From Zonotrichia leucophrys gambelii (Eukaryota; Chordata; Aves; Passeriformes; Passerellidae), in assembly GCF_028769735.1 (NCBI RefSeq), contig NC_088171.1:74665216-74729215 (forward strand): a stretch of 64,000 nucleotides of DNA. Direction: 5' to 3'. A program made the translations under genes and the position numbers. Each line of letters opens with the position of its first letter. Position 1 is the first letter of the stretch. The notes under the pieces were generated by a model. That model made no database searches. It saw only the letters and a list, made by a program, of their open reading frames with translations, and had not been told where the DNA came from. Positions 51,040-64,000 of the stretch are shown here, one piece after another.

Positions 51040-51895
51040 AGAATCACAGAACAGTTGTGTTGGGAAAAAAACCTCTGGAGATTGTCAGGTTCTACCCCTC
51101 TTACCACCGTTCAAAGGATGGTCAGGTAAGGCTGTGCACAGCTGGGTTTCAGTATCTTCAAGAATGGAAATTGGAATATCTGTCTACTCAACCTGTTTCA
51201 GTTTGGCCATTCTTAATTTTTTTCTTTTTGTTTTGTTTTTATTTAACTTGAATGTCCTGTATTTCATTTTGAGCACATTTTTTGTTGTCTTGTCACTGGA
51301 TATCACTGAGAAAAGACAGGGTCTATGTTCTTCACTCAATTCCAAAAGGCATTTATACAGTCTGGTGAGATTTGCCTGAGCTTTCTCTTCTCCAGGCTAA
51401 ACAAGTTTAGGTCTCAGACACATGCATGTGGAAGATGGTCTAGTCCCTTAAACATCTTTGTGGCCTTGTGCTGGTTTTGCTTCAGTAGTTCCATGTCATT
51501 GCCTCTCTGACTCTTTGTCTCTCCTGAGGTTCTGAAGAGCCCAAAAATGGACAAAGCACTCCAGTGTGCTGTATAGAGGGGAAGGATCTCTTCTCTTTAT
51601 CTAACTTGTGATTGTCTTTCTAACAAGGTCCAGGATGCTGTTGGCCTTCTTTGCCACAGGATCACATCACGGTCTCATGGTCAGCATCCTGACTACCAGT
51701 ACCCTAAGGTCCTTCTTGAAAAAACCCCACTTTCCAGAAGCCTTTCAGTCAGCCAGCCTGCAGTATGTATCGTAGTGTGGGGTTATTTGTCCCCACCACA
51801 GGACTTGGCATTTCTCTTCACTGAACTTCATGAGATTCCTGTTAGTCCATTTCTTCAATGAGTTGAGATCACTCCGAATGTCTTTGAGTTTAAAA
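51040..51895 (-). mobile_element. CR1 LINE 3' portion, minus strand
   Basis: The plus strand begins 'gaatcacagaacagttgtgt' at 51041, the reverse of a CR1 3' end, and proceeds backwards through the 3' UTR into ORF2. Landmarks are 'ttctcttctccaggctaaac' (51383), 'catctttgtggccttgtgct' (51451), 'gtccaggatgctgttggcct' (51629) and 'gacttggcatttctcttcac' (51803). Each matches the antisense of the CR1 ORF2 C-terminal region. A T-rich stretch near 51210-51300 does not match and may be an insertion or strong divergence. The plus-strand open frames across it (50883-51251, 51134-51379, 51325-51510) are antisense chance frames. The reverse transcriptase core is not included, so the copy is 5' truncated, as most CR1 copies are. 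Confidence 0.8.
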
Positions 51896-53689
51896 AGGAG
51901 ACTATATTCTTCAATATTGAAATAAGTTTATTTTGCCTTAACCGCTTACATGCTTTTTGAAAAATGCAATCTGTGAATAAATTGGAATTTCTCTGTAGCT
52001 CCTTTCATTTTTAAACAATGAACTCTAGCAAGCTGCCTTTGAGGTGCATCATAAGCTGAACACTGATTGATTTGATTCTAGAATTAATTAGTGAACAAAG
52101 TTTGAAAGAAAAAAATATCACCTTCTAGGCCATGAAAATCTCAGCCAGTTGTTTGATTGTATGGTAGGATGAACAATTTTCTTTTAGTATGGTCTGGTCA
52201 GAAACCTGCAAAGCTATTTTTATCTCTTCAATACTCCCTCCAGAGGAAACACTTACACAATAGATGTAATTGAATCATTCTTGTAAATGGCATTAAGAAA
52301 AGTCAGCAGATCTGTCAGGACCTCATCAACATAACTTAGAGATGATAATAATGTTAAAATAATGTTATGTTTGATTCCTCTAGTCACCACAGTAGTCATT
52401 ATATTGTGATGAGAGGAGCTGCTGCTCACGAAAATAGCCACGTAGGGATGGGAGAATATGAAATGAGAAACAATTTTAATTGTGTTCTTCTATACAATGT
52501 GTGGAGCAAAATGGGAGAGAAGAACAGACAGCAGTGGTCAGAAAGGGAGAAATAGTAATCAGAAAATAGAGTGGGTTGCCATTAAACATCATTTGCCAAT
52601 CATTTTCACACAGAAGAATGTAAAATATCCAGCATTTCACTTACAGTAGGTGACTGGTACTTTTGATAATGTTTGTCACATAATCATTGCCTTTTTAATG
52701 CTTTTTACTTTATTATGGGCCAGCAGTTACCTCTGCAATGATACAAGAAACCTGTGAAAGTATTTACTTTTTCTAATAATTTTCTTGGTAGAGCCTTCAG
52801 AAAATGTGATGAACATTTCAGTAAACAAAAGCCTTCTGATTATTGAAGGCTTGTGAAGGCTTTTCATTATAGAAAATGAATGATAGAGTGAAAAACTTTT
52901 TCTACAAAATGGGAAAATTTTTCTTTTAATTTTTTCTTGCTTGAAGGAAACAGCCTGATAGAAAAAGTACAATTCTGTTCCTTATTTCACAGTAGAGACT
53001 CAACTGAAACAATAAAACAAAACGTGCTCTAATATCATCAGGGTTATTTCTGTTTAAAAGTGCTGTTCTTCTCTACAAAAGTAAAAAATTAAGTAATATC
53101 TTTTACAACCATAAGTTAGTTTTTTATAAATACTTAAATGCCATTATTGTGTGGTCAATAGAAAAATCAGATATACTGGTGTAATAATCTATTTAAAGAA
53201 CTGTTGAAAACATAATCTAGTATAAGAAACAAAAGCAAGAAGACAAATCACTCTTTAAAATTATGTGCAACTCCTAAAATAAAAAATAAAAAAATTCAAG
53301 AATATCTAAAGAACCCAGATCTATACTTCAACAAAATCAGTTTATTTTGGACTATGCATAAAGAATTTATAGGTTCTTAAAGGAGTAAAAATATTTTTTT
53401 CTGAAAAATGCAGGATAGTTTCTCTGCAAATACTACCTTACAAACACCACTACTTCTAAAGCTTTGAAGTAATTTTTTAGTGAATACTCTTGATCTGATT
53501 TTCATATTTACACTGAAAAACTTTAGCCATTTCTACTGTTATAAGGACTCCAATACACGTTATTGACAACAGTTCACAGTGGAACAAGTCCATAATACAT
53601 GGATTTCATTGAGTGAAGTATTGGCTGCCAGGCTGGGTCCTAAGGGTTCAGTGGGGTTGCAGTTGTCAGATGGGGTCATCTTTGTTTTA
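51896..53689. other. AT-rich unassigned non-coding sequence
   Basis: No gene or transposon recognised. Short open frames on both strands near 52250-52560 have no known domain. Confidence 0.55.
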
Positions 53690-53790
53690 CATCCAAAATG
53701 GGGCCCAAAGAGGCTGGAGAGCTGCTCTGTGGAAAGAGTTCTGAGCATCTGGGTTGATGGTCGTAAGTGTTAAAATGAGAGGTTAAATAT
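53690..53790 (+). mobile_element. Probable CR1 LINE ORF2 fragment
   Basis: The frame through 53712-53766 reads LESCSVE and then VDGR, resembling the CR1 ORF2 segment LESSSAEKDLGVLVD just after the reverse transcriptase. The GC-richer sequence upstream (53580-53690) may belong to the same copy but is not recognisable. The fragment is short and diverged, so the call is tentative. Confidence 0.45.
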
Positions 53791-55540
53791 TGAAAATTTG
53801 TAAGACACAGTCCAAGTTTAGTATCATATTTGGATAAGATTCTTAAACTTTGAAAGCTTCTGCTGGTTACCTATGACTCTACTCCTAAGCAGACAATTTA
53901 TGTTAGAGGAGTAAAATATAAAGTACTTTAGTCAAAATTAGTGGTGCATAGCGCAATGGAATACTAGTACCTGAACTCATAAGCCAAAAACTGTGAAATT
54001 AAAACTTTTGCCTCATTTGTGCCATGCTTTTGACCACCTTAGCAGAAATTGGAAAAAAAATATATTCTCATGTCACAAGCAAATTATTTTTCACCTGTGA
54101 CATGGAAGGAATAATTAGTAAAGTATCTTGACCCTTTTGTCATAACATCTTTTCTGTCTCTCAAAGATATTAGCCAAAAAAATTTACTTCTTTCTTAAAA
54201 TTAGCCTTTTCCATTTTTGCAAGCTTTATGGAAAAAATCAAATAAATTATGGTCAAAAGCAAATTTGATGTGTCATTCCTGCTAAATATCATATATGTTG
54301 TGTTACCTCCTATTTTTCTAAGCCTGTGTTTATTTCTAGGCAAATAGATAGATTAGTCAGCATTCCTGTACTTGACTTCTTTACACTTTGGAAGAAATAT
54401 TTAGAAAATGGTGTTTTTTTGTTTGGTGTGGTGCCTGTTTTTAATTTTAATTTCCTCAATATGCAGCTGGTTTAAGATATTTTTCTCCTCCATTTAATGA
54501 GAATTAAAGGACTTCAAATTTGCAAGTGGGAAAAATGAGAATCTTCTCCCTCTTTCTCCTGGCTATACATCTTACATGGGGATTAAGGGATGTGTGAAGG
54601 AAGAAATAGCTTAGGCATCCTACTGCAAGGAACATATGCAAATCACTGGGTCATTTGTCTGCGTAGAAGTGGACCCAGAAATTGCTGCACTTCAAATTAA
54701 TTGAAGCAGGAACTTCAGCCTTCTTCCCATAGTTTATATAAACCCCTAAAAGTCATTAATTAATCTATTCCTTCATTTTCCAGGTTGAAGATTAACATAA
54801 ACTGTCATCTTATTTAGAACAATCAATGTCCATTTTCTTTGGTTATGGTTTTATTGCCTGAATTATTGGAATCCAAATGATCCTTTATTAATTGAGTGTT
54901 ATGTAATTTTTTATATTCATGACATAGGTCACACAAATAACTAGAAAGAGGAATTTTTTCCTAGTGACAGTACCTAATATTTTTAACCTATAATTATCAA
55001 ACTTAATTTATTGAGATAAAATTAAAAAGAACAAAAAAAATAATAAAATAAGGGAATTACATACTAAGTAGTTTCAGAAGGCTAAAATATATTCATCTCT
55101 TTCAAAGCTATATTTGGAAATACATTAAGTCACAATAATGAATTTGATTCATGTCTCTTTGACCTCAATTTTAGATTTTGACTTCAAATGGCATTAAAAG
55201 ACAAGTATAACAACTACTAGATTCACACTGTCATCTCCTGACGCTGCCATAAGTAATTATCAAATTAAATGCATTGACTAGGCACTCAAAAGCTCCTTAG
55301 TTATGTACATAGATACCTTCCTATTAACAGAATAAAACTTTGGAAATAAAATAGGAGAGAAGAGAAAAGTAATATTTTGATATTTTTCTTACCTACAGGG
55401 AGTTCAAAACTGATGAAACTCCCCATTTGGAAAAGCTTCAGAACATGTCACAAAAGACTTTCTTTTTGGAGCTGTTTTCACACAGAAGACAATTAAACTA
55501 AAACCCTTCAGCACAGGATGAGGTGATTAGAAGGTGTAAC
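53791..55540. other. AT-rich unassigned non-coding sequence
   Basis: Nothing recognised on either strand; poly-A and poly-T runs only. Confidence 0.55.
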
Positions 55541-55660
55541 AAAGATCTACAAAATCATGAATGGCAAAGTGATTAAAAAAGACTGCTTATTCACTGTTTC
55601 TTCCAGGACAAGAAATCAAATGCCCACAGGCTTCACCTTAAGTAGCAGGTTGAATTAAGC
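55541..55660 (+). mobile_element. Ancient CR1-like LINE fragment
   Basis: 'agatctacaaaatcatgaat' at 55543, 'tattcactgtttcttccagg' at 55588, 'acaagaaatcaaatgcccac' and 'cttaagtagcaggttgaatt' follow the order of the ORF2 C-terminal region in old amniote CR1 elements (compare 'gatctataaaatcatgaatgg...ttattcactgt...acaagaac...gcagcaggtt'). It is heavily diverged and bounded only approximately. Confidence 0.6.
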
Positions 55661-58600
55661 CAAAAAAAACCCCTTTCTCTTAAGTGTAGGTAGACACAGA
55701 TCCCCATCACATAGAGTTAAAAACTGCCAATACCCCAGGAAAATTTTATTATCCTGTTACATAGTTAATCTCTGGACTACCACTCTCTGAGATGTCACAA
55801 GCTAAATCAAGTTTTGTCTGACCCTCTATTACCAACTCTACACTCTTAGACCATATACATGCATCTGTTTTTACCACAAATCTTTTCCTTTGGACGCCGT
55901 GCACATACATGCATATAATTATACACACATACATCTTTTAGATATGTCTATAAGCTGATAACAATTCTGTATCTTAAGAGGTAGAACATAATGCCTGACT
56001 TCAATGTTGTTACATAAGGAGAAACAGTGAAACTGTAAGAAAAACTACCAGAAATCTTCCTTAATATAAATTTGGAGATGATAGACCTCCAAATCTCAGA
56101 CAGTCAAGGCAGAATTTTAAATGTGTTTTAATAATCTGCAGTGTTTGGGACATAATTCATTTTGTATCTTCTTTGAGTTGAAATAATTCAGATATTTAGT
56201 AAAATTCTTCCTTCTTTCCCTCCCCATCCCACTTTGTTAACAGCATTAATTTGTCACACTCAACTGTATTTAAGAACCAAGGAAATTGCTACTTTGGGCA
56301 ACCTGCAATTCCTTAAGCAATAGATAGCAGGAAAGGCAATGATTGAAAAATAAGTACTGGGGAGGGGCAAGTTTAGTTAGGTTTCTCTGGGTTGAACAAA
56401 AGCAGAAAAAAGTTACAAAGTTTTCCACAAAAGAATAAAAAGTTACAGCAAACAAAGAAGGTGAACAGTGGTACAGTGTCCTCTCTCTATTTTGACAGTG
56501 GGTAATTGGCCCACTTTTTTGTCTTAGTCTTGAGAAAAATTGATATTGCAATAGGTAAGAGACCTTTCTTATCCGACAACAGCTTTTGGGGTAGAGAACT
56601 TTAAGTGGCTTTCTTTACATAAAAATGTTTATTATAATATCAAGATTTCTATTTTCATGCAATAAAAGCCCCTCATTTACAGACTAATGTTATGCAAGGG
56701 TTAAGGTAAAATACAATGAAAGTGTCAATAAGGTAATTTATTTTTCAAGGCAGGTTAGTGTTAATTAGCATTAGTTAATGTTCCTAACTTTTTTTCAAAT
56801 GATAACCCAGATGTATATAGAGGTATATAGTATATGCGATTAATAAAAATTTCTGACTTGTTACCGTTTGTACTGCAGCGTCAGAAAAAAATCTGACAAT
56901 TTTTTAAAGTATCAAAAGTAATGTTAAATATTTGTTTTTCTCCCCTCTTTTCAGCCTTCAACATAATTTCAATACAATGGATTTATATTCAAAATTTACT
57001 GGATTAAGAATTTTGAAAATTACTAGAATATTTTAATGTAATACTCAGAGAGACTCCTTTTGCACTGGCTACTATTTCTTCTTACAGATTTTGCTCAAAT
57101 GCAGTGAAGACCTTTCCTTGTACTCATACATGTTTCTTAGTTACACTCGCAGTCATTATTTAACTTATCTAAACATTATTCTCTGACATTTTTCTTTATA
57201 AAAAATTGAATACAGAGAGAAATAAAGAATTTGTCTCTCCAGTAAAACCCTCTATTGCTACACATATATTGATGTATCACAACTAAAAACCCACTTGATT
57301 GCATTGCTGTCTTTTAAAGGTTCTCTTTCCACTCTCACTGCACATTCTGACATGGAAATCAATGATGTAAACTTGGGCAACTACAATCATAACATATTGC
57401 ATCTTCTGTAATTTCCAGTTTATTGAGAAAATTTCTTAAAAAGAGAAAGTAAAATTTATTAGAATACTAGTTACTGGATGTTTTCTGTTTAATTGTCGTA
57501 TCCTTTCATTGCGCAGAGGACAAGTTTAATTCTGCAGTGAATACTTTAGTTGGACTGATGTAAGCAATATTTTCAGTCAGGTATGGTCTAAAATAATAAA
57601 AGGCCTTCCAACACACATAAATAACATAGGATAATATACATCATAGAAATTATGTCTGACATTAAAAAGCACAGCTTTTTTTCAGCTTCCATAGCAGCTA
57701 GTTTTGACAAAATATATAAATATCTTTTATCATTTCTTAGGAGGCCTGCATTTGCCACCCTCCAGTTAGCACTTTCTTAGTTTTCATAATGTTGATTTAG
57801 CAAAAACTAATTAAGGAAAGTCATACTAAATGTAATATGCAAGTAAAGACATACTTATTTCTGCTGCTATGGTTTTGTCCACTGCTTTCTCCACTGAACC
57901 AAATCAGCCAAAAGAAAAACTGTACTCTGTGCTTTTGTGTTTTGTTCCCCCATCATTCCCAGTAGGCAGGAACTTGAAGCACCTTGAACTGTTTTGCATC
58001 CTGCAGTACATTACATCCTAGATGGAAATAGGACCAGGATTCCCAGTCCCAAAAAATGTTCTCTCCAAAATCAGCTGGTAAGGGTCGCAGTGTGTTGGCA
58101 ATTCATACCAAATGCAGTCCCACAGCTCAGGAAATGTCACGTTTTCTTACAAGAGTAGTTGAATTTCTCAAGCTCAGCATTGAATTTCGTTCTTACAAGT
58201 TTCAACTACAATAATGTGCAACTTGACAAAGAACCTTATTGGATGAGCATGGCTCGATAGCTGTCACTTGCTATTTTCATTCCTTAAAACTTTCGATGTA
58301 GGCAGTGATGCTCAGCATTCTTCACTGGTTTTCCTTCCTTTTTGCTCCATTTTTCCAAAAGAGATGGAATCTAAAATAGCAGCCAACTTCCTAAAGCAAT
58401 AAAGAAACTGAACTTGTTTATCATTATTTTTAAATTTCAGACTTGGTTTTTTTTTACCTTATTATCACAGTACAACCAAAATTAATAATTAGATCCAACC
58501 ACTGTTAATCATTAACTGCTTAAAGCTAATGCTGCTTAGGTTTTAAATAGATGCAGACAATATAAATAACTCAAAAGAATATAGATTTAAGATAAAAATA

Positions 58601-60919
58601 TATATCTTACAACACTCTTCACTGAAAAAGAGCTACTCCTTGCAGGAAGCAATGGATGACTCATGTCAAAATGTGTGTATGTGCATCACATATGACAAAT
58701 GTGGTCACCCGAAAAAACTAAGATATCTAAAGGAAGCCAACACTGGGGAAAACTGTCCCTGAGTAGAGGCAGAAAAAATTCATCATGAAGAGGATTTTAA
58801 AAAAGGTTTTAAAGAAAACTGCCACCTTCAGTGGGGGTGCAGTGCTTTAAAACAATGTAGAATCAGTGTCTGATTGGAAGTAGAATTTTTTAACCTTTAT
58901 CTAAGTGGAATTATTTTTCTCTAAGAATATAATCCCGGAAGCTTTGTGATAAGGAACAGGCAGCACAAGTAGCAGCACTATTCCCAAGCACCACATCATG
59001 ATACAAACAGACTTCAGCAAAAACTGAAGGAAAGGCAATGGGCCAGATCTTCTGCATGTATTAGAGCTGCTGATTGTTCTGCATAGAGATGATAAGTAAA
59101 TCTCCTTTAGCATTAACAAAGATCATTTAGGGGAAAAAAAATTCTTCATATTTTTAATAGATATTACAAACTTTTTCTTTTTTCATTGTTGCTGTTTTGG
59201 GTTTTGGGGTTTTTCTGTTTGTTTGAAATGAGTATTTCTCACTCATTTCAAAAATGGTTGGTATCTCATTTCTGGAAGTCTGTGGGCTCTAACATAAACA
59301 GACTCAGGTTGAAAAATTACAATTGATATATATATAGATTCCTGGTTATGGTAATGACACATACATGGTTTTAAGCTTCACAATATCAATGTGTAATACA
59401 ACTATTTCATTATATGCTTTATTAGTCTTACTTTAACTGGATTTAACATATTATGGTAGCCACTTCACAAATAACATTGGAGCTTAGTATCAAAGTACTA
59501 AAGGGAATCTACTCTATAATTTAGGCTTTTATGCATGTTCTGACATATAGTTTTTGTCTTCCCAGAAAATATACTGGAGCATTATCAAGAACATATTAAT
59601 GTTCAAAATACTAACAAACTATAGTAAGACAACTCAGTAAGTGATTAATTTTTATGTATCTGCAGAATTAAATATATACAGACAAAGTCAAGTGACTTAA
59701 ATTTTCTGGGAAGTTATTCAAGCCCTACACATCTGCCTTTAAAGACTACTGTGACAGAAGAAACCACTCCAGCTGAACATTATAGTTTTGTTGCCTTCAT
59801 GAACAAGACCAAAGTGTAATTTTGGTTGTAGAACATATTTTTTAATTAAAGAAAAAGAATAAGAAAGCATAAAATAGCTGTACATAAAACAAGATAGGCA
59901 TACATCTGTGAACAGGACAAACCAGTCCTGACAACAAAGAACGTGTTTTGTAAGCAACAAAGTGAACAAAAGCTGTAACAGACTGTCAGACTACAGTTAT
60001 GATGAAATGTACAATCTTATTTTATCCTATGATCAGAGACCGTCTCCCCTTGGGACTAGTGACTGTTGGATGCACTAGATACTTGCCACTGGAAGGTATT
60101 TGAAAGATGCTTCCAGTTTCTTAAGCAGATGATTAGTCCCTATGAACTAAAAAATCTAAAATTAATGTAAATAATTTTGAAAATCAAGTACCTAATGTTT
60201 AGGTGTGGAACATAACTGTTGATTTATAATCATATACAAGCATTTTTGAAACCTCTCAGCCAGTAATAGATAACTTTAGATTTCTTTTTTATTTTGTGCT
60301 CTATATGTTTTTCTATTATTTCATTTTTACCCACACTGGGCAGGTAAGGTGTTACCTTTGGTTCTCATGTTCCAATGCAGGATGTGATTATACTGAAGAC
60401 CAGTCTTTCTGTCAGTAACTTCATTTGACATTTTTCTAATCTGGATGCTGCTATGCAAAGTCAGTTTACTTTCACTTCCAAAAAAAAAAAAAAAAAAAGG
60501 CCCAGAGAAATTTAAGCCATCCAATTGCTTATGTGTGCACATAAAATAGAAGGTAAATTTATGAATGAATTGATGAAGATATCATTCTCTGAATGGCTGT
60601 TAAGAAAAAGTACTGTTCATGTTTGGGGCTTTTTTAAAATTGATTTTTACTCCTTTCTCTTTTTACTTATATAGTGATAAGGAAAGGAAGAACCAAGAAC
60701 CTAAAATTGTTAAGCAACTTTGAGGTTATTTACATACTACATGTTGCCAATCTGTTGTTCCTGTAAATGCCCAAAAACTTTTCAGAATTCTGTCACATGC
60801 TTCTGTGACATCCCTTCCTGAAGGGGAACTAAGCCCCTAGGATTCATAAATGCTCTTAATTCGGGAACAATAAAAGTCAGAGGGCCTGCAAACAAGCAGA
60901 AAGCTTTGTAAGAAAATTA
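55661..60919. other. AT-rich unassigned non-coding sequence
   Basis: About 5.3 kb with no gene or transposon recognised. It includes a G/T-rich stretch (59188-59225), a hairpin (59222-59252) and a poly-A run (60479-60498). All open frames are under 100 codons without known domains. Confidence 0.55.
59222..59252. repeat. 12-bp inverted repeat with 7-base loop
   Basis: tttgaaatgagt (59222-59233) pairs perfectly with actcatttcaaa (59241-59252). Confidence 0.85.
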
Positions 60920-61895
60920 CACAGTTGAAATGGAAATTGGTGTGTTAGTCCCTGACTAACTATATAAGCACAAGGCAGTGGGTTTGGGATTAAGGGAAAG
61001 GGTGAAAGGGAAGAGAGAAAGGAAAAGATTAATTAAAGAGGAGAAGAGAAAAAGAAAGAGAGAAAAATATCTCAGAAAAAGACATCTTCAATCCTGGTTC
61101 CAGTGTTGATTCAGTTGATAGGGTGTTAATCCTGACTTCAGGGTTAATCCAATTGCCTCAGTCCAGCCGGTGGGATGTCCAGGTCCTGAAGGGCAGTGCC
61201 CAGTCTTGGTTGGAGTACCTTTGTGTAGATAGGTTTTCCCCACCCTAAAGATAGGTTTCTCACTTTCTGTGCAAATTAGTTACCATGCACAGTCCGTTCT
61301 TTCAGACCTTTCTGGAAATGGGTCAGAGGGCTTTGGGAGTCTTTGGTTGTCTTGATCCCTCCCTCCAGTCCCTGCTCACTTCTTGGCCTCATTCCTGTGC
61401 TTGCTCTCTACTGTGTTGTGCTTAGCTCCAGGAACAGCAACAAGGATGTTTGTCCCAGAAAAGTGCTGCACTACCTCTGCATGGCCCTTTTCTCAAGTCT
61501 CAACTTGTTCTTTCTCACAGTGTGTTAATACCGACAGTCCTTGGTTGTTACCAGCAATTCTTGCCTGTTATTACCAACAGTCCTTGCCTGGCTCCCCAGC
61601 CATCCAGCCATTGGTGTATGGCACATTTGCCCCATATCTTCTGAGTTTCTACAAGCTTATTGATTGTGCTGACACCAAAAAGTAACAAATGCAATTTCAT
61701 ACTAATGCACAAAACTGTTTGCAGCGCCTGTGATGAAAATCTAGAGACACTTAAAAGCAAAATCTGAAATTTCTCTTTTGGCATGGCAGGATTTAGACAT
61801 TTTAGGCACAAAGGTGACAGAAAGAAAACAGCATAGGGGCTGCAAAATCGAACTAAATACATTCTGTCTGTAACAAAGTTCACTTCACTGAAACA
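60920..61895. mobile_element. ERV-like repeat block, family unresolved
   Basis: A GC-richer block whose phrases I associate with an avian endogenous retroviral repeat: 'actaactatataagcacaag' (60954), a purine-rich stretch (60990-61070), 'tgcaaattagttaccatgca' (61270), 'ctcacagtgtgttaataccg' (61515), 'acagtccttgcctggctccc' (61577) and 'tctgaaatttctcttttggc' (61762). No retroviral protein motif can be read in any frame. The open frames (61343-61685 plus, 61548-61922 minus) are attributed to the repeat. The boundaries, orientation and whether this is LTR or internal sequence are not settled. Confidence 0.5.
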
Positions 61896-64000
61896 CAAAT
61901 ATGAATTGGAGCCCACTAACACTCAGTGATGAGTCTATTACTCTTCCTAGAAAGCCTGTAATGAAGTCTCAATTAACCTGAAATTGAAAAATGTTTTTTT
62001 ACATAACGGATAGATTTCAAATTTAGTAGATTCACCCTTTACAGCTTTAGCATTATGGAAATTTCTTCTTCTCAGTTATTTGCAAACAAATCATGTGAGC
62101 AGTTAAATGGTTGCCACTGCAATCCCTGAATCAAACCTGTTTTCTCACAATTTTGCCAAAGTGGTACTTCAGGTCAGGGATGGTGTGTAGCAACCACTTT
62201 CACTGGCTTTCTTAGTCTGTAGTCATGACAGACAGAATTACTGCTTGCAAGTGTTACTCCAAAGCAGAGAAACAACAGTAAGAGTTTTACTTGAAGCACC
62301 ATTCCAGTCCTTCTGTTTAGTGCTCTCATTTCCCATGTCCCCAGGGCAGTGCAGCAGGTAGGTCAGTTTTCCTAAGCCCCCTTGCCAAGTGCAGTGAGAT
62401 GAATCCAAATGGTGACACTGTGAGCTTCATTCAACTGTGAATTTAGAGGGTACATATTTTCTCTTACCAGCTCCAATACTTAACCCTTTAGAATTAGCAG
62501 TGTGAAATGAGAAATTAGAGCAGACAGGGCAGGAAAATCAGAAATGTTCACAAATTTACAAACATTGTCATAAGGGGGATTAAAATTATTTCTCAAGCTA
62601 GCACTCATATTCCACTGTTATTCAGATCTTCTTTGCCATCTGTGAAGGGTTTGATCTTGTTCTTGAATAATTCACTTCTTTGGCATTTCCTGGAGTTTTT
62701 GGATTAGTTTGCAAAGCATCTATTGTAATAGGGTTTTGTCAGTCAATAGACTTGTGGTAACAATCCACAGATTTGTGGAAAGTACCCATCTCAGTTTTCA
62801 TGCATAAAATGTTAATGCAAGTCAGCAGTAGTCTTTATAAATCACACAAGGCACATAAAAACATATGTTTAATTATTTACTGAGAAAGTGATTGGAGAAA
62901 ACTGGATGTCATGTGGTAAACCAGGCAGCTGATAAAAATGGCTTATATACCTCTTTCTTTTGTTCATCAAGAAATCAATTGGTTTGCAAAACACTGAGTT
63001 AGAAACAATGCTTCCCTTGACAAGGATGAACTTCTGCATGTACTACCCAATGTCCATACTTATCTATCTGTCCTTCACATCTGCGACATCATACTGGGAT
63101 TACCACTTTGCTCTAGCCCATGGTACTCTCATTCAGGAAAGAATTTTAAACATGCTGCTCTACTAAAGAGAAACAGGGATATTTTCTGACTTCAAGATGA
63201 AGATGCCAAGGTTCATGGACCATGTCCTTGAGGGATTTAACAATTTCTTTAAGCAACTTGTATTTTAAGTTTAAGTAGTCAGCCTAGGAACAATAAAGAT
63301 ACCGTGGAACAAATACTTTTACAGTTATTCCACAAAATGTACTACAACTGTTTTGCCTTTATTTAAATTTCTTCATTGTTCTTAGATGTGCTCATTATGA
63401 AAAGCACTGAATCAAGTGATTGTAATATATAAACATGTTCACAATGAGTAGTTTGACCTGTGCTACTTACAGGTCAAGCTATTTTTCAGAATTACATTTT
63501 AAAATTCAGTTAGCTTTAACTTAAACCAAACAAGCCTAGAAATGCTTTAGAAATTTATTTCACAAATACAAAGCAGAAAATACAAACATTTGAATACAGT
63601 TCTTTAAGTCCGTGATTTAAGTCAAGCTGCAACAAAATACTTTAAAATTCTCAAAGGCTAAGACTCTTGGTCTGATATTATTTTGCCCTTGTGTTGTCTC
63701 TGATATTCTTAAATTTTAGTGAAAATATCAAGATACAGACATTCAAATAATAAACTTCTCTGGATGCCTATCAGCACTCAAAAGCTGTAGAAAGTTATTT
63801 TGTTATTTTCTCCTTTGAAGATGTGATATTACAATTTCACGGGAGGTGGAAGTTCTAGAACAGAGCATCTGCTCCTTACAGTTTCATTTCACCCTGGAAA
63901 ACAATTGATACCATGTTGTAATATTAAATTAGGACATAATTCCCCTGAGGTACACAGAATCATCCCCACACTGCTAAATGTCAGTAGCAATGTCTTTTGA
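61896..64000. other. AT-rich unassigned non-coding sequence
   Basis: No gene recognised. The element above may extend some way past 61895. A 9-bp hairpin lies at 63453-63477. A 68-codon open frame (62960-63166) has no known domain. Confidence 0.5.

Overview
The window looks like non-coding DNA from a bird, most likely a songbird. The main evidence is its repeats. Seven stretches resemble CR1 LINEs, the dominant avian retrotransposon, and several keep diagnostic parts (NYRP and GIPQG reverse-transcriptase motifs, the 'ttccaacct...attctatgat' tail). There are also LTR elements of types I associate with avian, and in one case passerine, genomes. Family names come from recognition by eye, not from a database search. 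The background is strongly AT-rich and CpG-poor. No convincing host protein-coding exon, tRNA, rRNA or CRISPR array was found, so the window is probably intergenic or part of a very long intron.

Layout: 1-1950 is a decayed plus-strand CR1 whose reverse transcriptase has lost its catalytic aspartates. From 1951 to 15210 there is AT-rich sequence with simple repeats, a 100-bp cluster of nested inverted repeats (7747-7846), an old CR1 piece (8690-9030) and small tandem duplications. A young-family CR1 tail lies at 15211-15399. An LTR fragment in minus orientation starts at 17844. At 19424-20033 sits the best-defined element, a complete solo LTR with a 6-bp target duplication (gaagta), inserted into an older CR1 tail that continues on both sides. 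Between 20114 and 36940 most sequence is unassigned, apart from a weak ERV-like patch near 27.8-28.3 kb. ERV-like blocks follow at 36941-37850 and about 38500-39240. Further CR1 pieces lie near 41.2, 51.0-51.9 (minus), 53.7 and 55.5 kb, and another ERV-like block at about 60.9-61.9 kb.

Nothing here works as an operon or gene system. The story is layers of retroelement insertion and decay. The GC-richer patches I could name are retroelements; a few others (18.5-19.3, 26.8-27.2, 43.0-44.0 kb) remain unassigned. The most unusual non-repeat structures are the inverted repeats at 7747, 36323 and 46579. I did not find a credible new biological system.
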